Assembly: GCF_003205615.1 (NCBI RefSeq)
Contig: NZ_PYBV01000016.1
Coordinates: 250,171 to 314,170, forward strand
DNA: 64,000 bases
Direction: 5' to 3'
DNA from: Micromonospora arborensis
Lineage (GTDB): Bacteria > Actinomycetota > Actinomycetes > Mycobacteriales > Micromonosporaceae
Shown here: in pieces, positions 1 through 7,464 of the stretch
Position numbering within the stretch: position 1 is the first letter of the stretch
How the letters are laid out: each line of letters begins with the position of its first letter
Translations under genes and position numbers: made by a program
The notes under the pieces: generated by a model
The model's database searches: none
Seen by the model: the letters and a program-made list of their open reading frames with translations, nothing else
Told to the model about the DNA's origin: nothing

Positions 1-879
1 CTCGGCCACCGGCAGGCGACCGCGCTGGGCGAGCGCGTCGAGGTACGAGCGGCGCGTCGGGCCGAGCAGCAGGTCACCGGCGTCGATCACACCGCCGCCG
101 ACCACCAGGGTCTGCGGGTCGAGGATCTGCGCCATGTCGGCGAGGCTGGTGCCCAGCCACCGGCCGATCTGCGCGAACGCCTCGGCGGAGATCGGGTCGC
201 CACCCTGCGCGGCGGCGGTCACCATCGGGCCGGTGATCGCCTCGACCTCGCCGCCGGCCAGGGCCAGCAGCGCGGTGGCCCGGTCGGGCTCCTGCCGGGC
301 GCCGGCTCGGGCGAAGCGCACGAGGGCACTGCCGCTGGCGTACTGCTCGATGCAGCCCAGCCGCCCGCAGCCGCACTGGTGCCCGTCCGGCACGGCCAGC
401 ATGTGGCCCAGCTCCGCGGCGATGCCGTGGGCGCCGCGCATGAGGTCGCCGCCGAGGACGATGCCGCCGCCCACACCGGTGCCGATGGTGAACATGATCA
501 TCGAGTCGTCGGCGTCGCGGGCCGCGCCGTAGCGGAACTCGGCCCACGCGGCGACGTTTCCGTCGTTCTCCACGATCACCGGCAGGCCGACAGCCGTGCT
601 CACATACTCCTGCAGTGGTTCGTCCCGCCAGGCCAGGTTCGGGGCGAAGAGCACGGTCGAACGGCTGGCGTCGATCCAACCGGCCGCGCCGATGCCGACG
701 GCCTCGATGGTCCGCCCGGCAGCCAGCTCGCCGACCAACTCGATGATGACGTCGCGGGTCTTGGCGACGTCATCGGCGGGAGTGTCCCGTCGGGTCTGCA
801 CGAGGACCGTGCCGGTGTCGTCCACGACACCGCCGGCCACCTTCGTGCCACCGACGTCGACTCCGATGGTCAGCGTCAC
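1..879 (-). CDS. glkA: ROK family glucokinase (3' end beyond window)
   Basis: Phosphorylates glucose to glucose 6-phosphate in the cytoplasm. The reading frame starts at a GTG at 879 after a G-rich ribosome binding site and runs off the left edge after 293 codons, so only about 20-30 C-terminal residues of a typical 313-325 aa enzyme are missing. Visible are the N-terminal phosphate loop DVGGTK (residues 8-13), the catalytic aspartate in ENDGN (D106), and the ROK zinc site formed by the histidine of ELGH (159) and the cysteines of CGCGRLGC (169, 171, 176). The same neighbours (SRPBCC protein, fadD) flank glkA in Streptomyces, from memory. Substrate could be another hexose, but the zinc motif and context favour glucokinase. 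Confidence 0.88.
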   Translation of the reverse strand, partial: MTLTIGVDVGGTKVAGGVVDDTGTVLVQTRRDTPADDVAKTRDVIIELVGELAAGRTIEAVGIGAAGWIDASRSTVLFAPNLAWRDEPLQEYVSTAVGLPVIVENDGNVAAWAEFRYGAARDADDSMIMFTIGTGVGGGIVLGGDLMRGAHGIAAELGHMLAVPDGHQCGCGRLGCIEQYASGSALVRFARAGARQEPDRATALLALAGGEVEAITGPMVTAAAQGGDPISAEAFAQIGRWLGTSLADMAQILDPQTLVVGGGVIDAGDLLLGPTRRSYLDALAQRGRLPVAE

Positions 880-955
880 CGCTACCGCCCCCCTCTGCTG
901 TGCTGTCCGGCCCAGGTTCCGGCCCAATGCCGGTCCGGGTCGGAATGTCCCGCGC

Positions 956-1660
956 TCAGGCGCCGTCGCCCGATGCTTCCGCGTCGGCGTCATCGGGCAC
1001 CCGCGAGGCGGGCACCACGGGACGGGTGGTCGGTGCCGGTACGGTCGCCGTCCCGGCGTCGTCGACGGGTGGTACGGCGGCCGGGGCGAGTGGGTCCGCC
1101 GTCCGGGTGGCGACCGACCAGACATCCCGCTCCGGCGCCGGCTGAGAATCATGCCCGGTACGGGTGGCATCGCGCCACACGCGGTCGTCGCCGGTCGCGG
1201 TGGGCGGGGCGCTCGGTGCTGGTTCGGGGAGCACGTCGTCGGTGCTCGCGGCGGGCGCCGGCGATGGTGGGGCGTTCGACTCGGATGCCGGCTCGGACGG
1301 GCTCGTCGCGGGCGGATCCGCCGGGGAGAACGCGCGGAGCAGACTGGCGACGCCTGCCGCGAGGTCACCGGCGCCGGTCGCGAGGCGTTCGGCGAATTCG
1401 GGACTAGGGTCGCGTAACGCGGCGATGCCCCGACAGACCGGGCAGACGCAGCATTCGGCCGAACCGGTGGCGAAAGCACCACCAGCGCCGGGGCGCCCGT
1501 CCGGGCCGGCACTGTGACCGAGGACACCGGACAGCACCCCGCCCAGGGAACCGAACGCGCCGCTTGCCGAGCCCGCGGAGGCCAGTCGCGCCCCTGCGAG
1601 CAGGGTGGCGACCAGTCGCTCCGCCTCTTCCCGGGCCGAACCCGGATCCGTTCCGCCCAT
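956..1660 (-). CDS. Conserved hypothetical protein with Cys cluster (DUF5304-like)
   Basis: Function unknown. The start is the ATG at 1660, which has GAGGAG six bases upstream; an in-frame start 45 bases earlier would overlap the SRPBCC gene and lacks a site. The 234-residue product has a helical N-terminus, a Gly/Ala-rich stretch, a compact CCVCPVC cluster at residues 70-76 followed by a short conserved-looking segment ending near 111, then a long Ala/Pro/Thr-rich tail that is probably disordered. The architecture recalls the DUF5304 proteins that sit beside glucokinase in Streptomyces (from memory, not checked). It lies 31 bases after the SRPBCC gene and 76 bases before glkA, probably one transcription unit. 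The Cys cluster might bind metal, but this is inference. Confidence 0.7.
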   Translation of the reverse strand: MGGTDPGSAREEAERLVATLLAGARLASAGSASGAFGSLGGVLSGVLGHSAGPDGRPGAGGAFATGSAECCVCPVCRGIAALRDPSPEFAERLATGAGDLAAGVASLLRAFSPADPPATSPSEPASESNAPPSPAPAASTDDVLPEPAPSAPPTATGDDRVWRDATRTGHDSQPAPERDVWSVATRTADPLAPAAVPPVDDAGTATVPAPTTRPVVPASRVPDDADAEASGDGA

Positions 1661-1691
1661 CGTCGGCTCCTCTACCGTGCCACCGGACACG

Positions 1692-2147
1692 TCACTGCGC
1701 CGCACCGGTTGCTTCTACCCGGCGCTTGAGCTGCTTCAACGCGGTGTCCATGATCATCTTCTCGGCCTTGCGCCGAAACATCCCGAGCATCCCCACCGAG
1801 AGGTCGACCTCCAGCGTGTAGGTCACCGTGGTGCTGCCGTCCGGGTTACCCACCAGGTCGTACGAACCGCGCTGGCTCTTCTGCATCTTCGAGGGCGCCA
1901 CCAGGTGCCACTCGATCCGGGACAGGTCCTCGGCGTACTCGTAGGCGAGCACGTAGTCGTCGGCCATCACCCCGGCGTCGATGGTGAAGTGCACCTGACT
2001 GGCGTAGCCGTCCTCGTACTCCTCGACGACCTCGGCCCGACGCACCGCGTCGGTCCACTCCGGGTAGCGCGCGAAGTCACAGATGACCGCCGTCACCCGA
2101 TCCGGTGCGGCGCCGATGATGATCGACTGGGTGGAGGAGTCCGCCAT
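1692..2147 (-). CDS. SRPBCC family protein (polyketide cyclase/START-like fold)
   Basis: A 151-residue single-domain protein of the SRPBCC superfamily, which forms a deep hydrophobic ligand pocket. Supporting features are the N-terminal strand beginning with STQSIIIGAAPDRV, the helix-turn with FARYPEW typical of this fold at about residues 27-33, alternating beta strands, and the long C-terminal amphipathic helix. It is the first gene of a minus-strand set with the Cys-cluster protein and glucokinase, and is divergent from the acyl-CoA ligase. A TAGCCT box ends six bases before its ATG, so the transcript is probably leaderless. Its natural ligand is unknown; proximity to fadD suggests a lipid but does not prove it. 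Confidence 0.85.
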   Translation of the reverse strand: MADSSTQSIIIGAAPDRVTAVICDFARYPEWTDAVRRAEVVEEYEDGYASQVHFTIDAGVMADDYVLAYEYAEDLSRIEWHLVAPSKMQKSQRGSYDLVGNPDGSTTVTYTLEVDLSVGMLGMFRRKAEKMIMDTALKQLKRRVEATGAAQ

Positions 2148-2153
2148 GGGGGG

Positions 2154-2159
2154 AGGCTA
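2154..2159 (-). promoter_or_regulatory. -10 box of leaderless promoter for SRPBCC gene
   Basis: On the minus strand TAGCCT lies six bases before the ATG at 2147, the spacing expected if transcription begins at the start codon. No Shine-Dalgarno sequence is present in the spacer (CCCCCC). The -35 region is not recognisable. Confidence 0.55.
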
Positions 2160-2268
2160 CCCGCATCCTGCTTAACCCACCCGGACCGCCCGCCGGGTAG
2201 GTTTCGACACAGCCGACGCCACCCAGGTTGGCCGCCGACCCCGCCAGTGCGAGCACGAAGGAGTGCAG

Positions 2269-4083
2269 GTGCGCGAGTTCTCCGTCCCGCCGATCGTCAC
2301 CGTTGGCGACGCGGCCAACCTCACCGATCCGGTCTGGGACAACGCCGAAGTCGCGCCCGACACCGTCCAGTTCGCCCGCCCCACCCCCGGCGCCGACGGC
2401 ACCACCACCTCCTGGACGGAGGTGACCTGCCTGCAGTTCCGTGACGAGGTGGCCGCCGTGGCCCGCGGGCTGATCGCCGCCGGCATCGCACCGGGTGTCC
2501 GGGTCGGGCTGATGAGCCGCACCCGCTACGAGTGGACGCTGCTGGACTACGCCATCTGGACCGTCGGCGCGGTCACCGTGCCGATCTACGAGACGTCCAG
2601 CGCCGAGCAGGCCGCGTGGATCCTCGAGGACTCCAACGCGGTCGCCGTCGTGGTGGAGACCGACGCGCACGCCGCCCTGATCGCCGGCGTACAGGACCGG
2701 CTGCCCGAGCTGGACCACGTCTGGCAGATCGACCACGGCGGGGTCGACGAACTGGTCGCGACCGGTGCCACGGTCGAGCTGGCCGAGGTCGAGCGCCGGC
2801 GCAAGGCAGTCCGCGCCCAGGACCTGGCCACGATCATCTACACCAGCGGCACCACCGGCCGACCCAAGGGCTGCATGCTCACCCACCGCAACATGTACGC
2901 CGACATCGCCAACGCGGTGCCGGTGCTGCCGAACCTGTTCAACGCTGGCGCGTCCACCCTGCTGTTCCTCCCGCTGGCGCACGCCTTCGCCCGGCTGATC
3001 CAGATCGGCCTCGTGCAGGCGCGGGCCACCATGGCGCACTGCGCCGACACCAAGAACCTGGTCGCCGAGCTGCAGGCCTTCCGGCCGACCTTCATACTCT
3101 CCGTACCCCGGGTGTTCGAGAAGGTCTACAACGCGGCCAAGCAGAAGGCCGAGGCAGACGGCAAGGCCGGCATCTTCGCCCGCGCCGAGCAGGTCGCCAT
3201 CGCGTACAGCGAGGCTCTGGAGACCCCCGGCGGGCCCGGCCTGGCGCTGCGCGCCCAGCACGTGGTCTTCGACCGGCTGGTCTACGGCAAGCTGCGCGCC
3301 GCGCTCGGCGGGCGGTGCCGCGACGCCATCTCCGGCGGTGCGCCGCTCGGCGCCCGGCTCGGTCACTTCTTCCGGGGCATCGGCGTGACGGTCCTGGAGG
3401 GCTACGGCCTGACCGAGACCTCGCCCGCCGCGGCGGCGAACCTGCCCACCGGCACCCGGATGGGCACCGTCGGTCGCCCGCTGCCCGGCGTGACCGTACG
3501 GATCGAGGACGACGGCGAGATCCTGATCTCCGGCGAGCTGGTCTTCCAGGGCTACTGGCGCAACGAGACGGCGACCGCCGAGACGCTCAGCAGCGACGGC
3601 TGGTTCCGCACCGGCGACCTGGGCCAGCTCGACTCCGACGGCTACCTGAGCATCACCGGGCGCAAGAAGGAGCTGATCGTCACCGCCAGCGGCAAGAACG
3701 TCGCCCCGGCGGTGCTGGAGGACCTGGTCCGGGCACACCCGTTGATCAGCCAGTGTGTCGTCGTCGGTGACCGGAAGCCGTTCATCGCGGCGCTGGTCAC
3801 CCTCGACGAGGAGGCGCTGCCGGCCTGGCTGGAGAGTGCCGGGATGCCCGCCGACACCCCGGTCGAGCAACTGCGCGAGCACGAGGCCCTGCGCAAGGAG
3901 ATCCAGGCCGCGATCGACACCGCGAACCAGGCGGTCTCCAAGGCCGAGGCGATCAAGGTGTTCCGGGTCCTGCCCCGCGACTTCACCGAGACGACCGGCG
4001 AGCTGACCCCGTCGCTCAAGGTCAAGAGGCAGGTCGTCCACAAGACGTACGCGGCGGAGATCGCCGATATCTACCGAGGCTGA
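2269..4083 (+). CDS. Long-chain fatty acid-CoA ligase (AMP-forming, FadD15-like)
   Basis: Activates fatty acids to acyl-CoA through an acyl-adenylate. I place the start at GTG 2269 because GAAGGAG (2257-2263) is five bases upstream; an earlier GTG at 2263 overlaps that site. The 604-residue product has the ANL-family P-loop (about 188-201, YTSGTTGRPKG), the A5 motif YGLTETSP near 379, GWFRTGDLG near 444, and the catalytic-lysine linker region GRKKELIVTASGKN near 464. The length and the lid sequence fit the long-chain (FACL, FadD15) branch rather than acetyl-CoA synthetases. It is divergent from the SRPBCC gene; a possible -10 box TAGGTT is at 2198-2203. Substrate chain length cannot be read from the sequence. 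Confidence 0.9.
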   Translation: MREFSVPPIVTVGDAANLTDPVWDNAEVAPDTVQFARPTPGADGTTTSWTEVTCLQFRDEVAAVARGLIAAGIAPGVRVGLMSRTRYEWTLLDYAIWTVGAVTVPIYETSSAEQAAWILEDSNAVAVVVETDAHAALIAGVQDRLPELDHVWQIDHGGVDELVATGATVELAEVERRRKAVRAQDLATIIYTSGTTGRPKGCMLTHRNMYADIANAVPVLPNLFNAGASTLLFLPLAHAFARLIQIGLVQARATMAHCADTKNLVAELQAFRPTFILSVPRVFEKVYNAAKQKAEADGKAGIFARAEQVAIAYSEALETPGGPGLALRAQHVVFDRLVYGKLRAALGGRCRDAISGGAPLGARLGHFFRGIGVTVLEGYGLTETSPAAAANLPTGTRMGTVGRPLPGVTVRIEDDGEILISGELVFQGYWRNETATAETLSSDGWFRTGDLGQLDSDGYLSITGRKKELIVTASGKNVAPAVLEDLVRAHPLISQCVVVGDRKPFIAALVTLDEEALPAWLESAGMPADTPVEQLREHEALRKEIQAAIDTANQAVSKAEAIKVFRVLPRDFTETTGELTPSLKVKRQVVHKTYAAEIADIYRG

Positions 4084-4084
4084 C

Positions 4085-4090
4085 TACCAT
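4085..4090 (+). promoter_or_regulatory. -10 box of leaderless promoter for histidine kinase
   Basis: TACCAT begins two bases after the fadD stop codon and is seven bases before the GTG at 4098. There is no Shine-Dalgarno site in between, so the kinase may have its own leaderless transcript in addition to read-through from fadD. Confidence 0.45.
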
Positions 4091-4097
4091 CCGTCAC

Positions 4098-5789
4098 GTG
4101 CCCGCATCCACAGCCACCGCACCGCACCCGCATCCCCTCGCCGCGGCCGCCCGCCTGGTGGTGCTGGCGCTGATCGCCATCCTGACCCTGTTCGCCACCC
4201 GCGACGTCACCCAGCTGTGGTGGATCGCGCTGTTGGCGGTGGCCGGGCTGCCGTCGCTGCTGGCCCCGCAGCACCGGCTGATCGCGCCGCTGAGTCGGGT
4301 CGCCGAGGTGGTGGTGCTGGGCCTGGCCGCGAGCCAGGTGGCCGCGGTGGCGTCGATCGGCGGCACGGTCGACGGGCTCGGCGCCTCGGCGGTGCTGCCC
4401 TACCTGGCCGTCCCGGTGACCGTCACCGCGCTGCGCCGACGCTTCCGCGAGGGCGCCGCCCTGCTCGCGGTCGCCGCCGCCACCCTGCTGGTCAGCGGCG
4501 CACTGACCAAGGTCGGCGGAGAGCTCCAGCTCGACCAGGCGGGTTACCTCGCGGTCTGCGCGCAGTGGCTGATCCTGGCGGCGCTGGGCCTCTACGCCGC
4601 CGGCACCCTGCACCGGGTGATGGCGGTCCGCGGTGAGGGCAAACCCCAGCCGTACGCCGAGGCCACCCGCCTGCTGACCCAGCTGCGTACGGTGGCCCGG
4701 CAGCTGCCCGGAGCCACCCTGGACCCGGGCGGCATCTCCGAGCACCTGCTGGAGGAGCTGCGCACGGTGGCCCGGGCGGACCGGGGCGCGGTGCTGTCGG
4801 CCAGCGGCGGCGGCCGGCTCGTGGTGCTCGCCCAGGCCGGCGTCGACCGGGTGGACTGGGAGACGACGCTGGACGCCGACTCGGCGATCGCCGACGCCTG
4901 GGCCAGCCAGCAGGCCACGACGGCCGCGCGTTCGCAGTCCCGTTCGCACCGGGGCGCCGACGTGTCCGCGCTGATCGTCCCGCTGGTCGCCGGGGTACGC
5001 ACGGTGGGGCTGGTGGTGCTGGAGGCGGACGTCGCGCACGCGTACCCACCGCCGGTGGTGTCCCGGGTGACCGCCCTGACCCGGCCGGCCGCACTGCGGC
5101 TGGAGGCGGCGCTGCTCTTCGACGAGGTGCGCTCGCTGGCCACCAACGAGGAGCGGCAGCGGCTGGCCCGGGAGATCCACGACGGGGTGGCGCAGGAACT
5201 GGTGATGGTCGGCTACGGCATCGACAACGCCATGGCCACTGTCTTCGACGACGCCGACGAGACCGCCGAGGCCCTGCGTACGCTGCGCGGCGAGGTGACC
5301 CGGGTGATCCAGGAGCTGCGGCTGAGCCTCTTCGAGCTGCGCAGCGAGGTGGACCGGCAGGGCGGGTTGGCGGCGGCCATCGCCGAGTACGCGCGCACCG
5401 TCGGCGCGTCCGGCGGGCTGCGGGTGCATCTCTCGCTGGACGAGTCCACGGCCCGGCTGCCGGCTGCCACCGAGGCCGAGTTGCTGCGCATCGCGCAGGA
5501 GGCGGTGACCAACGCGCGCAAGCACGCCGGAGCCTCGAATCTGTGGGTCACGTGCGAGGTCGACCCCCCGTACGCGCAAATAGAAGTGTCGGATGACGGT
5601 CAGGGGATGGCTGACCAGCGCCCCGACGGACGGTACGGTCTTGCGATCATGGCCGAGAGGGCGGAACGTATCCGGGGCCGGTTGGAGATCAGGCCACGGC
5701 AACCCAGCGGCACAACCGTGGCGGTGGTTGTTGGCACCTCGTCCCGCCGAGATAACGTGCGCGACAGCGCAGCACCAGAAGGGGAGTAA
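4098..5789 (+). CDS. Two-component sensor histidine kinase (GAF, HisKA_3, HATPase)
   Basis: Membrane sensor that autophosphorylates and signals to the response regulator encoded next. The 563 residues comprise about five hydrophobic segments in the first 175 residues, a GAF-like domain at about 190-335, a HisKA_3 dimerisation domain with the phosphoacceptor histidine in REIHDGVAQEL (about 360), and an HATPase domain with the N box NARKHAG near 472 and the G box DDGQGM near 499. This is the NarL/LuxR-partner (HPK7) type. It begins 15 bases after fadD and ends seven bases before the regulator. The signal sensed is unknown; no small-ligand motif is obvious in the GAF domain. Confidence 0.9.
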   Translation: MPASTATAPHPHPLAAAARLVVLALIAILTLFATRDVTQLWWIALLAVAGLPSLLAPQHRLIAPLSRVAEVVVLGLAASQVAAVASIGGTVDGLGASAVLPYLAVPVTVTALRRRFREGAALLAVAAATLLVSGALTKVGGELQLDQAGYLAVCAQWLILAALGLYAAGTLHRVMAVRGEGKPQPYAEATRLLTQLRTVARQLPGATLDPGGISEHLLEELRTVARADRGAVLSASGGGRLVVLAQAGVDRVDWETTLDADSAIADAWASQQATTAARSQSRSHRGADVSALIVPLVAGVRTVGLVVLEADVAHAYPPPVVSRVTALTRPAALRLEAALLFDEVRSLATNEERQRLAREIHDGVAQELVMVGYGIDNAMATVFDDADETAEALRTLRGEVTRVIQELRLSLFELRSEVDRQGGLAAAIAEYARTVGASGGLRVHLSLDESTARLPAATEAELLRIAQEAVTNARKHAGASNLWVTCEVDPPYAQIEVSDDGQGMADQRPDGRYGLAIMAERAERIRGRLEIRPRQPSGTTVAVVVGTSSRRDNVRDSAAPEGE

Positions 5790-5796
5790 CCCGAGG

Positions 5797-6465
5797 ATGA
5801 CCACAAGTCCGACACCGGCCACCCGCACCAAGGTCCTCCTTGTCGATGATCACGACCTGATTCGTAAGGGGCTGCGACACGCCTTCGAGCGGGACCGCCA
5901 GTTCGAGGTCGTCGGTGAGGCCGCCACGGCGGCAGAGGGCGTACGCCAGGCCGGCGCCCTGCAGCCGGACGTGGTGATCATGGATCTGCGGCTGCCCGAC
6001 GGCAGCGGCCTGGAGGCCACTCGCGCGCTGCGCAAGTCCAGCGCGTCGATGGGCATCGTGGTGCTGACCATGTACGCCGGCGACGACCAGCTCTTCGGCG
6101 CTCTGGAGGCCGGCGCGAGTGCCTTCGTGCCGAAGACCGCACCGGCCGACGAGGTGGTGGCCGCCGCCCGGCACGCCGCCTCCTCCCCCAGCGCGTTCAC
6201 CGCCGCCGACCTGGCCGAGGCGATGAAGCGCCGGCTCGCTCCGTCCGGCCCGCAGTTGTCCCCCCGGGAGGGGCAGGTGCTGCGGCTGCTCGCCGACGGG
6301 ATGAGCGTGGCGGGCATCGCCAAGCAGTTGTTCGTCAGCGAGTCCACGGCCAAGACCCACATCTCCAAGCTGTACGAGAAGTTGGGGGCGGCCAACCGGG
6401 CTCAGGCCCTGATGACCGCGCTGCGGCTCGGCCTGCTCGAGGCACCGGACGCGCCGAAGTTCTGA
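5797..6465 (+). CDS. Response regulator, NarL/LuxR family
   Basis: DNA-binding partner of the upstream kinase. The start is ATG 5797, with GGGGAG ten bases upstream; longer in-frame versions run back into the kinase gene. The 222-residue protein has a receiver domain with the acidic pair D17-D18, phosphoacceptor D63 (VIMDLRLPDGSG), the T in LTMY and K in FVPKTA, so it should be phosphorylatable. A LuxR-type helix-turn-helix occupies about residues 153-215 (LSPREGQVLRLLADGMS, VSESTAKTHISKLYEKLG). Two strong hairpins follow the stop. Target genes are not evident; nothing in the window shows a clear matching operator. Confidence 0.92.
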   Translation: MTTSPTPATRTKVLLVDDHDLIRKGLRHAFERDRQFEVVGEAATAAEGVRQAGALQPDVVIMDLRLPDGSGLEATRALRKSSASMGIVVLTMYAGDDQLFGALEAGASAFVPKTAPADEVVAAARHAASSPSAFTAADLAEAMKRRLAPSGPQLSPREGQVLRLLADGMSVAGIAKQLFVSESTAKTHISKLYEKLGAANRAQALMTALRLGLLEAPDAPKF

Positions 6466-6470
6466 CCTGC

Positions 6471-6489
6471 CCCCGCTCGTCGAGCGGGG
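6471..6489 (+). terminator. Short GC hairpin after response regulator
   Basis: Nine-base perfect arms CCCCGCTCG / CGAGCGGGG directly after the response regulator stop, followed by TTAT. It probably forms the first half of a tandem terminator with the hairpin at 6502-6536. Confidence 0.5.
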
Positions 6490-6501
6490 TTATCGCGACC
6501 G

Positions 6502-6536
6502 ACGGTCCGCGCCAGCTTCACCCTGGCGCGGACCGT
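6502..6536 (+). terminator. Strong hairpin terminator after two-component operon
   Basis: Fourteen-base perfect arms ACGGTCCGCGCCAG / CTGGCGCGGACCGT separated by a seven-base loop. There is no long T-tract, which is usual for actinobacterial intrinsic terminators. It separates the two-component genes from the methyltransferase. Confidence 0.65.
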
Positions 6537-6654
6537 TGCGCATCGACCGACGTCGGCGGGCAACCTTCGCCGCGCTCTGGTCTGGCGTGCGTTGCGGGTG
6601 CACAATACCCGCGCGGGCGGCGGTGCCCGCCTCGCGGACTCGAGGGGTTGACGC

Positions 6655-7464
6655 ATGCAGCGGCCGGACTGGGCACCCGACACCATCGACATCGAGCGCC
6701 CGAGCGTCGCGCGCATGTACGACTACTACCTCGGCGGCTCACACAACTTCGCCGCCGACCGGGCCGCGGCGCAGGCGATGGTCGCGGCGGTGCCCGAGGC
6801 GCCGCTGATGGCGCAGGCCAACCGGGCGTTCCTGCGCCGGGCCGTGCACCACCTCACCGAGGCCGGGGTCCGGCAGTTCCTGGACATCGGCTCGGGCATT
6901 CCGACCGTCGGCAACGTGCACGAGATCGCGCAGCGGCTCGACCCGCAGTCGCGGGTGGTCTATGTGGACGTCGACCCGGTGGCGGTGGCGCACAGCCGTG
7001 AGATCCTCGCCGGCAACGAACGGGCGGTGGTGGTGCAGGAGGACCTGCGGCGCCCGGAGGCGATCCTGGCCCATCCCGACGTCCGCAAGCTGCTCGACCT
7101 GAGTCAACCGGTGGCCGTGATGGTCGTGGCCGTCCTGCACTTCGTCTCCGACGACGACCGACCGGCGGAGCTGCTGCGGGTGCTGCGGGACGCGTTGGCC
7201 CCCGGCAGCTACCTGGTGCTGTCGCAGGCCAGCGACGACGGGCGCAGCGAAGACGAACGTGCCGAGGCGGAGCGGGTCTACCGGCGGACCGACAATCCAC
7301 TGTGGGTGCGCAGCCGCGCCGAGTTGACCGCGCTCTTCGACGGGTTCGAGGTGCTCGATCCCGGCGTGGTCTGGGTGCCCCAGTGGCGACCGGACACGCC
7401 GGAGAGCGCGGAGGACGCCGAGCGCGCGGTCTTCCTGGGCGGCGTCGGGCGACTCGGTGGCTGA
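6655..7464 (+). CDS. SAM-dependent methyltransferase, DUF574 family (Methyltransf_19)
   Basis: A 269-residue protein of the actinobacterial DUF574/SAM-methyltransferase family. It shows the family's N-terminal signature around RPSVARMYDYYLGGSHNFAADR (about 14-36), the SAM-binding loop FLDIGSGIPT (about 76-85), the acidic ribose-binding strand VVYVDVDPVAVAHS, and a later strand with VAVLHFVSD. The family is greatly expanded in filamentous actinomycetes and substrates are mostly unknown. The start is ATG 6655; no strong ribosome binding site is seen. Its last eight bases overlap the start of the GGDEF-EAL gene, so the two are probably co-translated, but a functional link with cyclic di-GMP is only inferred. 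Confidence 0.85.
   Translation: MQRPDWAPDTIDIERPSVARMYDYYLGGSHNFAADRAAAQAMVAAVPEAPLMAQANRAFLRRAVHHLTEAGVRQFLDIGSGIPTVGNVHEIAQRLDPQSRVVYVDVDPVAVAHSREILAGNERAVVVQEDLRRPEAILAHPDVRKLLDLSQPVAVMVVAVLHFVSDDDRPAELLRVLRDALAPGSYLVLSQASDDGRSEDERAEAERVYRRTDNPLWVRSRAELTALFDGFEVLDPGVVWVPQWRPDTPESAEDAERAVFLGGVGRLGG

Noticed and set aside
2077..4041. A 654-codon minus-strand frame opposite fadD
   Set aside because: It mirrors the codons of a well-supported acyl-CoA ligase and overlaps the SRPBCC gene; low-complexity translation.
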